DNA from: Pilatotrama ljubarskyi
Lineage: Eukaryota > Basidiomycota > Agaricomycetes > Polyporales > Polyporaceae
Direction of reading: 5' to 3'
Assembly: GCA_022385805.1 (NCBI GenBank)
Contig: MU277674.1
Coordinates: forward strand, 249,251-313,250
Length of the DNA stretch: 64,000 nucleotides
Shown: positions 14,701 through 25,690 of the stretch, one piece after another
Numbering within the stretch: the first letter of the stretch is position 1
How the letters are laid out: the number at the start of each line of letters is the position of its first letter
Program-made: the position numbers and the translations under genes
The notes under the pieces: model-generated
Database searches by the model: none
What the model was told of the DNA's origin: nothing
What the model saw: only the letters and a program-made list of their open reading frames with translations

Positions 14701-17700
14701 ATGTCCCCTGTCGCCATGTCTGTAGCCTCGGATTCCCACTTTGGTCCCCTCCTAGATGCGCTCCGCACTGCGCCTACCGGCCCAGGTGAGTAAAAGTCGA
14801 AGAACAGTCCATGTTAGCAGGCAGATGAACCTCTAATATGCAGATGCAAAGGCTGCTGCCGATCGCCTGGCCCGCGAGATCTCCAAGACTGGTCTTGAAA
14901 ACTTGATGTGAGTGCAAGTAGCCCAATAACGTCGTAGCAGAGAGTGCTGAACTCGGACATGCCAGCGACGCCAAGATTCTTGACACGCTCCACGCATACG
15001 CTACCAACAAAAAGTCTGGCTATGAGCGCGAGAGCGCTGCTATCGCCTTTCATTCTTTCGCGACGGTCCTTGGGGCGCCTTGCGCGCCCCTTCTCCTTCC
15101 CTCCCTCTCCGTGCTCTTCGAGTTGTACATGGACAAGGGAGATGTCGTCCGCTCCGCTGCAGCCTCCGCTACCAAGGCCATCCTAAAGCTCTTCCCGCCC
15201 GAGTCCACCCGCGTTGTGTTCAGGACACTAGAAGATATCCTAGACAAGGGCAAATGGCGTACGAAGGTCGGTGTCCTCGACGCTATGAAGTCATTCGTGA
15301 ATACCTCCAGAGATGCCGTTGCCAATGAACTCGGTACTACCATCCCCAAGGTCGAGGCTGCTATGCACGACACGAAAGCAGAGGTAAGAGCAAACCATCG
15401 GAGATGCCTCACGGTTGTTTACCATCCTTGCAGGTCTCTTCCGCTGCCGTGAAGTGTGCGACGGCACTCTGCACCACCCTCGCCAATCCCGACCTCAGCC
15501 CCCACATCCCCGTTCTAGTGAAGTGCATGTCGAACCCTGACGCGGTACCGGCATGCATCAAGGCCCTTTCGAACACGACCTTTGTTGCTGAGGTCACCGC
15601 GCCTGCGCTGGCTGTGCTCGTCCCCCTGTTGATCCGTGCTCTCAACGATCGGTCTATGGAAGTGCAGCGTCGCTCCGTGGTCGTGATCGACAACTTGGTG
15701 AAGCTCGTCCGTAATCCCACCGTTGCGGCCACCTACCTCAGTCCTCTCGTCGAGGGCGTGGAAAAGATCGCTAAAGGTGCTGCTTTCCCTGAGGTATGTG
15801 TGTGATATTCAGCGCTATCGTGCGTATGGACCTCATATTCGCCTCTAGGTACGAGCATTTGCTGAGGGTGCTCTGGGTACCCTTCAGAAATCAGGTGCCT
15901 CAAAAGATGGTCCTCCTCCTGCTCATCGTGACATCGAAACCGAAATCTCGGACATTCTCAACACCCTCCTCTCGTTGCTGCCTCCGGAATTGGCGCTTCC
16001 GTCCCCTGATGCTCCGAATGGGCCACGTACCCCAAGGCACCCTGTTCTGAAGCAAGTGCTCGAATACTGCGCGGCTCTGCTGACTGACCTCGTCCACGAC
16101 CGCAATTTCTCTGACGCCAAGGCATGGCAGCGTTGCCTTGGGACTCCGCTCGAACCATGGTTTCCCGGAGGCTCTGCAGACGCGACGAAGTTTGCCGACC
16201 ACGTACGCTCTCACTTCTTAGCGGTGGACGAGGCGAAGCATGCGGCGGCCCACGGTGGCTCTTCGGAAGAAGGCGAGCTACTCTGCGATACCCTTTTCTC
16301 GCTTGCGTATGGAGCGCTGCTGCTTCTATCACATACCCGTCTCCGTTTGTTCCGCGGCCGGAGGTACGGTATCCTGGGTACAAACGGATCCGGGAAGTCG
16401 ACGCTTATGCGGCAGCTCCGGGACGGGAAGGTGGAGAACTTCCCGCCGCAGGACCAACTGCGTTGCGTGATGGTTGAACACTCACTGCAAGGCGAAGACA
16501 CGTCCCTTTCCGTCCTCGACTTTGTGGCGTCAGGTAAGCATAGCATTGGCAGGTCTTTGGTGTTCGCAGCAGGATGCTCAATAGCTTCCGTCACCGTGAA
16601 ACAGACAAGGCACTCGCCGATGTACCCAGGTCAAAGATTAGAGATCAGCTGCTCGAGGTCGGCTTCGACGATGCGCGGCAGGCCGAGGTCGTCGGCGGTC
16701 TCTCCGGCGGATGGAAGATGAAGCTTGAGCTCGCGAGGGCGATGCTGTACAACGCTGATCTTCTCCTCCTCGATGAGGTGTGTTCCTCACTCACCGGAGT
16801 CGTGATTCATGCGCTGACGACGAACCGGCCAATTAGCCTACTAACCATGTAAGTGACGACGAGCCCTCGGCGAACTGCAGCGTTATAACGACCACCAACA
16901 GCTGGACCGTGCCTCCGTCAAATGGCTAGAGAATTACCTCATGGCACAGAAGAACATTACTTGCCTGATAATCAGTCACGACTCTGGGTACGTTCAGTCA
17001 ATCTCCGATCGCGACCGCTGCCTGACATAACGCGCCAGATTCCTGGATACTGTCACGACCGACATCATTCACTACGAGAACAAGAAGGTGCGCAGGCTCC
17101 AATTTTGTAACATTGCAATGTGTCCAAACCACACATGCTGCAGCTCGTTTACTATCCTGGGAACCTATCATCATTCGTGGCAAAGCATCCGGAGGCAAAG
17201 TCGTACTACACGCTGGCGGCGACATCGGTCAAATTCTCCTTCCCTCCGCCGGGCTCCTTAATGGGCGTGCGCAGCAACACGCGTGCCATCCTGAAGATGA
17301 CGAACTGCACGTTTACGTACCCCGGAAGGTCGAAACCCAGCTTGTACAACGTTAGCTGCGCGTTGTCTCTGTCAAGGTACGGAGACGTCGTCGGCTTCGC
17401 GTGTATCTGAACGCTGAGAATGTCCGACGTAGCCGGGTGGGAATCGTAGGCCCCAACGGTGCTGGCAAATCTACGCTCGTTAAGCTCCTCACAGTGCGTA
17501 GTCAAGACCCCTCTATCCAATGTCCTTGCCTGATTTTGTTGTGTCTAGGGTGAGACCGTGCCTCAGGAGGGCACAGTGTACAAGCACCCAGCTCTGCGGA
17601 TTGGGTACGTGTCCCAGCATGCGACGCATCACATCGGTAGGCATCGTTTTGTGCTGTATTTGCCTTGTATAGATAGCCTCACCGGCCGGACTTTTTACAG

Positions 17701-19059
17701 AGCGCCATCTGGAGAAGACGCCGATCCAGTATATCCAATGGCGCTTCCAAGACGGACATGATCGTGAGTGGAGTCCCGGTAACAATGCAATGTGTGTAGC
17801 TACTGACGTTGCGTCCTTGTGCAGGTGAGATCTTGGAGAAGGCCACTCGCGTCCTCACCGACGAGGACAAAGCACTGCTGGAGACGGATTTCGTCGGCAA
17901 GAACGGCCAGCGGCGCAAGCTGGAGGTACGCCTCGCGCGTAATGATTTCCATCTGATCATATCCGCTCACCGCCGCTGTGCTCCCGTTACGCAGTTGATC
18001 ATGGGCCGTCAGAAACTCAAGAAGTCCTTACAGTACGAAATCAAATGGCGAGGTCAGTTTTGAATATCAGGGCCGTTCAGATCGCACCAGAGCTGATGCG
18101 GCAAAATCATTTGAACAGGCTTGGACCATCGCTTCAATACTTGGATTCCACGTGAGGAGCTGCTCGAAAAGGGCTTCGGCAAGCTCGTCCAGCAATTTGA
18201 TGATCTGGAGTCCTCCCGCGAGGGCGCTGGCCAACGTGACACGTCTGCGCATGTCGTGCGTAAACATCTTGAGGATATTGGCCTGGATGGCGACATCGCG
18301 CAGTACAACGAGATTGCTGGTTTGTCCGGAGGTCTGTTGCATCCCATATCGCGTCTTGCCGCCGCGCTGACATTTACCCCGCCCGCAGGTCAAAAGATCA
18401 AGCTCGTCATTGCCGCTTGCCTGTGGAACAACCCTCAGGTATGTTTGTTTCTTAGTGTCCGTTTCGGCGCAATCCTAACCACGTTGTCCAGATTTGCGTA
18501 CTCGACGAGCCAAGTAACTTCTTGGATCGCGAAGCACTGGGTGGTCTGGCTGTAGCCATCAAAGAATGGGCTGGCGCAGTGGTGAGTGCATAACAGTGAT
18601 CTGCGCAGTTCTGCCGGGCTGATGTATGGCTTCTAGGTCATCATCTCTCACAACGAAGAATTCGTTACTTCCCTCTGTAAGTTGTCTCAACCCCATATCA
18701 TGACCCCAGTCGCTGACTTACGTCCCACAGGCCCTGAAATCTGGCATGTGGACCAGGGCCGGTTGACCCAGAAGGGCAAGGCGGCCATTATTGAGGATCC
18801 CTTGGCAATCAAGTCGCCGAAGGGCAGTGGCGCGAACACGCCCGCGAAGTCCATGACTCCGGCCGTGTCGACGAATGCCACGCCCGCCGGCAGTGGCGCG
18901 GAAGACAAGCCTAACGGCACTGCTACGCCTCCTATCAAGAAGAAGAAGAAGCTCACGCGCAACCAGATCAAGGCGCAGGAGGAACGCCGGAGGATCAGGA
19001 AGCTCAACTGGCTCACGTTCGGAGGGCCAAAGCCGGACGATACTGACAGCGACGCCTGA
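14701..19059 (+). CDS. eEF3-family ABC-F ATPase, New1/Elf1 type
   Basis: A gene of many exons with ATG at 14701 (a second in-frame ATG at 14716) and TGA at 19057-19059. Order of domains: N-terminal HEAT repeats (14.8-16.1 kb), a four-helix linker, first ABC domain with Walker A GTNGSGKST (about 16370-16400), signature LSGGWKMKLELARA and Walker B LLLLDEPTNHLD. The second ABC domain has GPNGAGKST, a chromodomain-like insert (LQYEIKWRGLDHRFNTWIP, about 18030-18140), signature LSGGQKIKLVIAA and VLDEPSNFLD. The basic tail is KKKKKLTRNQIKAQEERRRI followed by LNWLTFGGPKPDDTDSD. The family is soluble and acts on ribosomes. eEF3 removes deacyl-tRNA from the E site, New1 supports termination and ribosome recycling, and S. 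pombe Elf1 was linked to mRNA export. The tail resembles New1/Elf1 more than true eEF3, so I favour that paralog. Confidence 0.92.
16837..16848 (+). other. 12-nt microexon encoding Pro-Thr-Asn-His of ABC domain 1
   Basis: The exon ending ...LLLLDE stops at 16777 before a GT. The next long exon starts with LDRASVKWL after an AG near 16900. Between them CCTACTAACCAT at 16837-16848 is flanked by AG (16835-16836) and GTAAGT (16849-16854). It supplies exactly the PTNH needed to complete the Walker B/D-loop motif DEPTNHLD. Phase 0 at both borders. Confidence 0.88.
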
Positions 19060-19356
19060 TCGCGATCCGGTAGCCTCAGGAGGCTTTGCCTGTCTTCGTA
19101 TCTTGGGCTTGGAGACGTACTCTTCTATACTCGCGTAATTGTCAGTTGCACATGTGCGTGCGGGAGGGAAGGTCCGAAAAGATCGGCGTTTGCACGGTGT
19201 GGATACCATTGAAGAAAGATGTAAGTAATGATACTGCGACGGCGCAGCCAGTGCGAACGTGCGACATGGAGTACATCTACGAGGAGATAGCGGCTTGGCA
19301 CCGCGATGGCGCGGCGAAGTGATGGTGTGACCCCTGGGGAGTAGAGTGGTGGTGAG

Positions 19357-19386
19357 CACAGCGGGCAAAACCCAATGTTTTGGTCC
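19357..19386 (+). repeat. Left terminal inverted repeat of the MITE
   Basis: Begins CACAGCGGGCAAAACCCAAT. Pairs with 19949-19979 on the opposite strand. Confidence 0.85.
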
Positions 19387-19948
19387 AAAACATCGTGAAA
19401 ACATTGAAATAACTGAAATAAGAGTTTCGGCATGATTTGGGGCGGAACTTGGGGAAAACATGAGTAAATCATTTTGAATGTTTGCTTGATGTTCGTACTA
19501 TGGTACACGCCGAAACACGATGAAGACATTGAATATGTCCTTACAATGACATCTCAATGTTCCGGAGAAGGAACATCCAGGAGACATTCGACATGTTTTC
19601 AAGGTGTATCACCGCTAACCATGCTCTAAACATTGTGAAACCATTGTGAACGTCCCGGATGTTTTCAGCATGTTTCGATGCGAGACATTTTGTATGCTTT
19701 CACAATGTCTATCCATTGTCCTCAGCCCAAACATTCTGATACCTTTTAGTATGCATTCACGTTGGTTTCTGCATGACCTGCGTTCGAAACATTGGGCTAA
19801 CGTTCATGTAGGTTTTCGAATGGTTCCGACCGGACCATGGGAAGAATTATCGAATACCATTTCGAATGTCCAACCAATGTTTTCTCAATGTCCCGAGCAT
19901 GGACATCTTAGTCAGATTGTTTCAGTTTTCCCGATGTTACTCGCATGT

Positions 19949-19979
19949 GGACCCCAAACATTGGGTTCTGCCCGCTGTG
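19949..19979 (-). repeat. Right terminal inverted repeat of the MITE
   Basis: Read from 19979 on the minus strand it begins CACAGCGGGCAGAACCCAAT, matching the left end with one substitution in the first 20 bases. Confidence 0.85.
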
Positions 19980-20550
19980 GAGGGCCGTAGTACGGGATAG
20001 AGGTGGTACGTAGGCGCGAAGACGCGAAGACGCGAAGATGGTACAATAGGGCGCTGAGGCCATGGGCTGGTGGTGTTGTACAGTGCGGATGTTGTCTACT
20101 TCAAACCAAGCCGAGATGGTTAGTACACTGTACAACAAGCGGCTGATCGTCCGAAGAAGTCCATGGGGCACGATGAGATGGGGAGGGAAGGAGGGAGCGC
20201 GAATATGAATAAATAATACAAGAAGGCTCCGACTGCCGGAGTTATAAGTAATAAGTTATGGACCAAAGAAGATGTGCTTGCACTATAGAATACGAAAACG
20301 AGCGAGTTCTATGGTGTGTGATGCGAATAAATAGGGCCCCATGGATACGGAAAATATAAGGAGTGACGTAGTGTACAATGCGGTGCGAGGATAGCTAGGA
20401 TGCAGCGAATAAATAGCGATGATGAGATAACCGGGTGTGTGATACTCTGTAGTGCGGATTAGAATACACTTGATCTTCTTTGCTTGCGATTCGACGGTCG
20501 ATGACTGGAGCTGAGGTGGGCGGCTCTCGTTGGCTGGGGTACCTGATCGC
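19980..20550. other. Intergenic region with short GCGAAGAC repeat
   Basis: Between the MITE and the C2H2 gene stop. It contains three and a half copies of an 8-bp GCGAAGAC unit (20013-20038) and AT-richer DNA at 20200-20480 that is likely the 3' untranslated region of the C2H2 gene. No gene seen. Confidence 0.5.
20013..20038 (+). repeat. Short tandem repeat, unit GCGAAGAC
   Basis: About three and a half copies of an 8-bp unit immediately right of the MITE. No function implied. Confidence 0.7.
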
Positions 20551-21565
20551 TTACTTGCGCGACTTGGGTGACGATGACGCCGACGAAACGTCTTCATCTT
20601 CTGCGCTGTCGCCTTCTTCCAGGTCGGCGCTGCCTTGGGCTTCCTGACCACGCGTGTGCACCCGCGCATGCCGGCGCATGTTACTCTGGACGCTGAAGCT
20701 ACGACCACAGCCTTCGTACGGACATGTGAACGCTGTCGCGCCCATCAATATAAAAGGTCAATGCCGATCAAACAGACGGCGCAGAGGGAAACGGCTCACG
20801 TTTGTCCCCGGTATGCGTATTGAGGTGTATCTGCAGGCCGTAACAGGGAATGTCAGTCTTCTTTGCTAGACGGCAGGCGTGATGGTAATTCCTACCTTCA
20901 AGCTGCTCGGCCGCGTGAACCCTTTACCGCAGTAGGTGCACTCGTATCTTGATGACGAGCCCCGATCGGAAACAACAGTCTCAGCTGCTGGATAAGGCTG
21001 GTGCTGGCTGCCAGAGGGTCCAGCAACCATCCCGGGGTGCTGCATCTGTTGGGAACCAGCGTACGGATAGCTGCCGGTTGGGATCGGAGTCCGGGGATGG
21101 ATCTGGCCGTACTGCTGCGTCGGATAGCCGGCAGGATAGGGATGCTGAAGAGAAGGGTTCGGAGCCATGTTATGAGCGTACGCAGGGTAGGGGGCCGGGT
21201 CAGATGAGGTCCGCGGGTGTGAAGATGCCGAATGTTGGTGCCTCTGCGTGTCCGGATAGGCAGGGTAGCTGTGAGGTGTACCTGGAGCATACCCACGGGG
21301 CGCAGGGGATGACGCTCCGCGAGACAGCTGTCGGGGGTCATCTGCCAAGGTGAGGTGGCTCATGTGCGGGGACAAGCCCGCCCGCGCCTCTGGGGGAACC
21401 GACCTCGACAGTTCCTCTGTTGAAGGAAAGAAACTTGTGAGGGGCACCCTCCTGGAGGTAAACGGTAGAGAACTCACGTGCAAAGATCTGTCGAATGGGA
21501 GGTAGCGTTGGCCTTTGCTCGCCTCGTCCAGATGGATCATTTGAGGGTGATTGACGAGGCGGCAT
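20551..21565 (-). CDS. C2H2 zinc-finger transcription factor (two fingers)
   Basis: Four exons from ATG at 21565 to TAA at 20551-20553. Exon 1 encodes MPPRQSPSNDPSGRGEQRPT... to QIFA. Exon 2 is Pro/Tyr/His/Gln-rich (repeated HPYPAGYP-like segments) and ends inside finger 1 (YECTYCGKGFTRPSSLK). A 31-nt exon near 20798-20828 supplies IHLNTHTGDK, and the last exon gives finger 2 (FTCPYEGCGRSFSVQSNMRR HARVHT), followed by an acidic-serine tail. The two adjacent fingers with a TGDKP linker should bind DNA in the nucleus. The low-complexity N-terminus is a likely activation or repression region. Two-finger factors of this plan are common in agaricomycetes; I assign no specific regulator. Confidence 0.88.
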
Positions 21566-22031
21566 GGCACGAACGCTGGACTGAGTTATGAAGGAAGAGA
21601 GAAGGGGAAGGAGGGTCGGAAAGGTAGGGATTGGAGGGATAGGGCCAAGCAACTTCTATATAGCCTTCGGACGACCAACAGTTGGCAGTCGCGGAAACCC
21701 GAGGAGACAACCGAGCCACAGGCCCACGGTCGCACATCCTATACGCGAAGCTCTGGAATCTCAGACTTGGGATCTGGGACCCTGAATAGATGCTGTAGTG
21801 ATTCTCATGCGCACATTACCACTGCGGCAAGTCGGTCTCCATGAACCCACGAGCACCTCGACAACGGAAATGATGACAGTCGTGAACGGGGAGACGATCG
21901 CGGTGGGACGTGGGCGCACAACCATCGAACTCGCGTGCCTCCATTGGTACGCTCTTCCTCGAGCAAGCAGGCTCGAGATCGCTGGGAAGGTCACAGGAAG
22001 TGAAGTCCGTCTGGCCCGTGGTACCCGGTGT
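21566..22031. promoter_or_regulatory. Upstream region of the C2H2 gene
   Basis: This holds the promoter and 5' leader of the gene at 20551-21565. The 80 bases upstream of its ATG are C/T-rich on the coding strand. No other feature is supported. Confidence 0.4.
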
Positions 22032-22373
22032 TCAATGATGAAGTACGGATTGCATTGCCATCATAAGGATTAACGCCTGCTGAGCGTCATTTCCGACTAC
22101 AGGTCGAGAGGCGCATATCTCAGATCCGCCGGTCAGTCTGTGGATCACTGATCATTGAAAGCAGTACGACAGTCACCTGATGGGGATATGCTGCCCGGCC
22201 ACCTCAAGAACCGAGTGTTTGCGTTGTTGTTGGGCATCGACATAGTAGGCGTTGGATTGGATGGCAGAAGGCGGATGATCTCCTGGTCGCCAAGGCTGAG
22301 CACCGCGGGCTGTTTTGCCTCCCTTCGATCCAGACATTCTGTTTGTAGCCGGAACAAAACTCGCGGCATTCAC
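22032..22373 (-). CDS. Possible small protein (about 100 residues), two exons
   Basis: ATG at 22373 (or the internal ATG at 22337) opens a frame ending HIPI. An AG|GTGACT donor at 22176/22177 and a CCACAG acceptor at 22138 define a 39-nt intron, after which the frame continues as LTGGSEICASRPVVGNDAQQ and LILMMAMQSVLHH to TGA at 22032-22034. The predicted product is about 100 residues, basic at the start (MSGSKGGKTARG) and hydrophobic at the end. No family is recognised. The intron is shorter than most in this window. Treat as a candidate only. Confidence 0.28.
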
Positions 22374-22822
22374 TTTGCGTGGTAGGCCCTGGATCCCAGC
22401 ATAGCTTCCGCATCCTTACCAGCGAGACTCAGTTAGACTGCACCGAGGTAGCTCGTGCCGAAGCACACAGTTGTCAGAGCAGCTCCAAGACCGTTAGGTA
22501 GAATGCTGTAGTACGCCGGACAAAACTAGTTGCGATATACCTGAGTACTAGTAAGTACATACGGCGACATTGCCGCTGCCTACCAGCATGCGCTACGCTC
22601 TCGTATTGGAGAGCCCTATGCAACTTTAGTCACGGCTGATCTTCTCCGCACCGACGTGGCAGAGTCGACCAGCACATCGTACAGTTTGCGCCGGATGACT
22701 GCCGGAGAGGCCGATGTTTACGAGGAGCAACCAACGTAAGTTCAGCATAGCATTTCGCGCAAGCTGAGACAACGTCGCGAAGCACAAGCAGTGAGCAGAA
22801 GACGCATTGTCGTATGCTGTTA
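22374..22822. other. Intergenic, nothing recognised
   Basis: Four hundred and fifty bases downstream of the BolA-like gene with no motif, repeat or credible frame. Confidence 0.45.
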
Positions 22823-23487
22823 CTATTGTTCATTCGCTTGCGTCTCCGCAGGAGTCTTGGTCTTGAGGGACAAGGCGTGCAGCCCTGAGGCCAATTCCTC
22901 TGATAGCGCGGAGTAGATCATTCGATGCCGCTGCATGGCGCTCTATGGAAGGCATGAGCGGCCAAGCGAAACGCGGGCGATTGTCAGAATAACAGTACAG
23001 TTTCAACGAGCAAGGCTGCGTACCTTGCCTTGAAACTCTTCTGATACAACGTTGATGGTGAAATCTGAATGACCGGGGGCGAATAGCACAGTTAGAGCTC
23101 GGCACGCCCGGAAAGCAGGAGTTGCAAGGGGAGTGATGAGACGTACGCGTTTCCCCGTTACCACCGCCTTCAGCTCTCATCGCTGCATGATGCCTGTGTT
23201 GCCATGAATCATTCTTGATGTCGAGTTGTGCAGGCTTCAATAACTCTGTGAGCTATCAGAACGGGCAGCATTAGCGCATGGCCATTGACCAGGGATGAAC
23301 ACGGGGAAGACGGGGATTGGTCACGCACTTTGGCTCTGATTGCTCTTTCTACTGGTCCTCCTGACGATGCGGCAGTAGAATCAGAAGTGGGAGCAGCGGC
23401 AGTGGACATGGTCGCCATGACGTGTGGTCTGGATAGACGGTTTCGAACGAGGGAGATGGCGAGTCTCTTGGAAGCAAGCATCGACAC
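22823..23487 (-). CDS. BolA-like protein, probably mitochondrial
   Basis: Four exons (23329-23487, 23147-23243, 23024-23064, 22823-22942) join to 138 residues with all phases matching. The first 35 residues are Arg/Ser/Ala-rich without acidic residues (MSMLASKRLAISLVRNRLSR), as in a mitochondrial targeting peptide. The BolA fold follows: GPVERAIRAKLLKPAQLDI, the NDSWQHRHHAAMR segment, then HFTINVVSEEFQGKSAMQRH and RMIYSALSEEL. The conserved His in W-x-H-R-H-H and in SAMQRHR fit glutaredoxin/Fe-S partner binding. Mitochondrial BolA proteins act with monothiol glutaredoxin in late Fe-S cluster delivery (lipoate synthase, succinate dehydrogenase). There is no glutaredoxin neighbour. A second ATG at codon 25 (MATMSTAAAP) could yield a cytosolic form. 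Confidence 0.9.
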
Positions 23488-24508
23488 AGCACAGCAATTC
23501 CAGGTAAATCACCGAGCCTCGATGTCGCTCCTTACTGCGGTCGATGTGAGAACGCTGCCAGTATCCTGCCAGAAAGATGGATGCAGGAGACAAGTCCGGA
23601 AACTCAGCAGAACAACTTGCAGGACGGAAGGGCGGGAGCGCTCGACTCACTCGTGCATTATAGACGCCCGCTAGACGCCCACATAGTCCAACGGCGCCTA
23701 CTGGCCCGCCACAGTACCTCCCGCGGCGAGTCCTGCCTCCAGACCCGGATCCACACAACATCAGTACATGTGCTGAAGGCAAACTACACGCAGCGCTCTT
23801 CAAGGTTGCCGCATTTTTGACCGGCAATGCCGGTCCAGTTCAATACGGAAATCACAAAGCACGTCTGCGTTCTTGACTCGCGTCAACGATTCTCGCTCAA
23901 TAATGGCCACTACGCGGTATATGCCAGGCGAAAACTGCTCATGATACGTCTTGGATGATACCTTCCAGTAAGGAGTGCACGTTTTCTTAGAATTCTTCAC
24001 TGACTGGCGAGATGCCCACTCTCGGTCATCCTAACGTCGCCATGGTGAGTGCAGACATATGCTGACTCCGAGTCCTGAACAAAGGTGTTGTGTGCCTTCG
24101 CAGGGTTGACTCCAAGCATAATCCATTCTTACAGATGCTCAAATAACACACTGATACCCGGTCTCACAGGTTACACGCTCTTAGCGAAGCCTACTCTGTC
24201 ACTCGCGCGCAGCGCCGTGGCGCACCTGCGCTGGCATATAGCCCCCAAGTGCAGCCTAGGTATCATGTATTCGCCGAGTACTTGCAGACCAGCGATGTAT
24301 GCGTCCTTCTCTCGTCGACATATGTCTATCGCACGCGGCCCACTTTGCGTCCGATGCTTGAAGTGATCATGTCGGAATCGGCCGTGCCCAGTTGTCACGC
24401 CTTTGTAAGAGTCAGTCTGACCACGATCACTATATTCATCGCTCACAGTCTTCTCTAGTATGATGTACGTCATAATTCATAGCCATCTCGGCGCTGTAAC
24501 TTCGAGCA
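23488..24508. other. Intergenic region, no supported gene
   Basis: Contains the BolA-like promoter at its left end. The rest (about 900 bp to the alcohol dehydrogenase stop) shows only short frames without motifs. Confidence 0.45.
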
Positions 24509-25690
24509 CTAAGGAATCATGACTACCCTCGCCCGAATCTTGCCCGTAGCCAACTCATGGACGACGCGCTCGCACTGTTCCATCGGTCTCTCGTCCACCT
24601 CTGGTACAATCTTCCCTTCGGCAACCGCTTCCAGGCATTCCTGTAGATCCTGGTAGTCCCCGCCAAAGCTGCCCTTGATCGCCAGCTGCCTCTTGGTGAA
24701 CACGAGCGGACTGATGGCTACGGTATCATCCCCGATCCCGAGGAGCAAGACCGTCCCTCCGGTCCTGACGAGTTGTATCGCGGAGTCCACGGTCGACTGC
24801 CTGCCCACGATGTCCACCACTACGTCGACCTCGAGCGCCTTCTCCGCGAGCAGCGCCTTGAGCTCGTCGGGCGACACAGCGTAGTCAGCACCAGCCCTGC
24901 GGGCAAGCGCGCGAGCGTCCTCCCGTATGTCCGATGCGACGACCACGTTCGCGCCGAGTAGCTTCGCGATCTGAATTGCGTTCCCTCCCAATCCTCCACA
25001 CCCGAGCACGACGACATTGTCGCCCCGCTGCATCGCGGCCACCCTCTTCAGCCCATGCCAAGGCGTCATGACCGCGTCGGTCGCGACGGCCACCGCCGCC
25101 GGCGCGAGCCGCGGATGATTCGGGTCGTTGCCTGGGACGGGGACGACGGTCCTCGCGGCGGCCACGACGTACTGGGCCCAACACCCGTCGGCGCCGATCC
25201 CGATCATGGGACGCGCGAAGCAGACGTTCGCTAGCCCGCGGCTGCACCGACTACACCCTGGCTCCTCGCACGCGTTCGTGAGGAGCACCGCGACGTACGT
25301 TCCGACGACGAGGCGCGGCGAGGGCGTGGGGTCCGCGGCGACGTTGTCGCCGAGTCGTACGACGATGCCGGCACCTTCATGCCCGAGAGTGTGCGTGTAT
25401 GGGACGAAGGGGTGCGTGTCGGACCATTCGAGAAGATGGACGTCCGAATGGCAGACCCCTGCGGCGAGGACCTTGACGAGCACCTCGTCGGGACCTGGAG
25501 TCGGGATGGGGATCATCTCGCGCTGGGGAACCTTCAAACCCGGTACGAAGCGGTACGCGAACATCATCTCGGGGGATGGGGAGTCGTCGGCCTGCGCAAG
25601 GGCTGCCATGGGGTGATCAAGTTGGGTCGACATCGAGAGGTGAGCTTCGTCTACTTCACAAACGGGCTCGGAGTACTTATGCATGCTCAT
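24509..25690 (-). CDS. Zinc-dependent alcohol dehydrogenase (MDR family)
   Basis: One uninterrupted frame of 393 residues, ATG at 25690 and TAG at 24509-24511; it is rare here in having no intron. The catalytic zinc motifs are GVCHSDVH (Cys, His) and TLGHEGAG (His, Glu). A structural zinc loop has four cysteines (C-x4-C-x2-C-x7-C in ACEEPGCSRCSRGLANVC). The Rossmann motif is GCGGLGGNAIQIAK, with an acidic residue at the end of the second strand (VVASDIRED), which favours NAD(H) over NADP(H). The frame continues through TGGTVLLLGIGDD to the end of a normal-length MDR enzyme. The first 30-40 residues precede the conserved fold; the internal Met of MSTQLDHPM is another possible start. It interconverts an alcohol and an aldehyde or ketone; the substrate cannot be told. 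Confidence 0.93.
   Translation of the reverse strand: MSMHKYSEPVCEVDEAHLSMSTQLDHPMAALAQADDSPSPEMMFAYRFVPGLKVPQREMIPIPTPGPDEVLVKVLAAGVCHSDVHLLEWSDTHPFVPYTHTLGHEGAGIVVRLGDNVAADPTPSPRLVVGTYVAVLLTNACEEPGCSRCSRGLANVCFARPMIGIGADGCWAQYVVAAARTVVPVPGNDPNHPRLAPAAVAVATDAVMTPWHGLKRVAAMQRGDNVVVLGCGGLGGNAIQIAKLLGANVVVASDIREDARALARRAGADYAVSPDELKALLAEKALEVDVVVDIVGRQSTVDSAIQLVRTGGTVLLLGIGDDTVAISPLVFTKRQLAIKGSFGGDYQDLQECLEAVAEGKIVPEVDERPMEQCERVVHELATGKIRARVVMIP

Larger units (their letters stand above)
19357..19979. mobile_element. Non-autonomous DNA transposon (MITE), CACTA/CMC-like ends
   Basis: A 623-bp element with terminal inverted repeats of about 30 bp (left 19357-19386, right 19949-19979). Both begin CACAGCGGGCA and share AACCCAATGTTT, differing by one substitution and a small indel. 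The ends fit the CMCWR start of the CACTA (EnSpm) superfamily. The flanks carry an identical 3-bp GAG on each side (19354-19356 and 19980-19982), the target-site duplication length of that superfamily. The interior has no transposase frame but is full of CAATGTT/AACATTG copies in both orientations, as expected for subterminal transposase-binding repeats. It lies about 300 bp downstream of the ABC ATPase gene. Confidence 0.82.

Noticed and set aside
14701..19059. Calling the ABC ATPase canonical eEF3
   Set aside because: The C-terminal tail (RNQIKAQEERRRI...LNWLTFGGPKP) differs from the Lys-rich eEF3 tail and suits New1/Elf1 better, although the family is the same.
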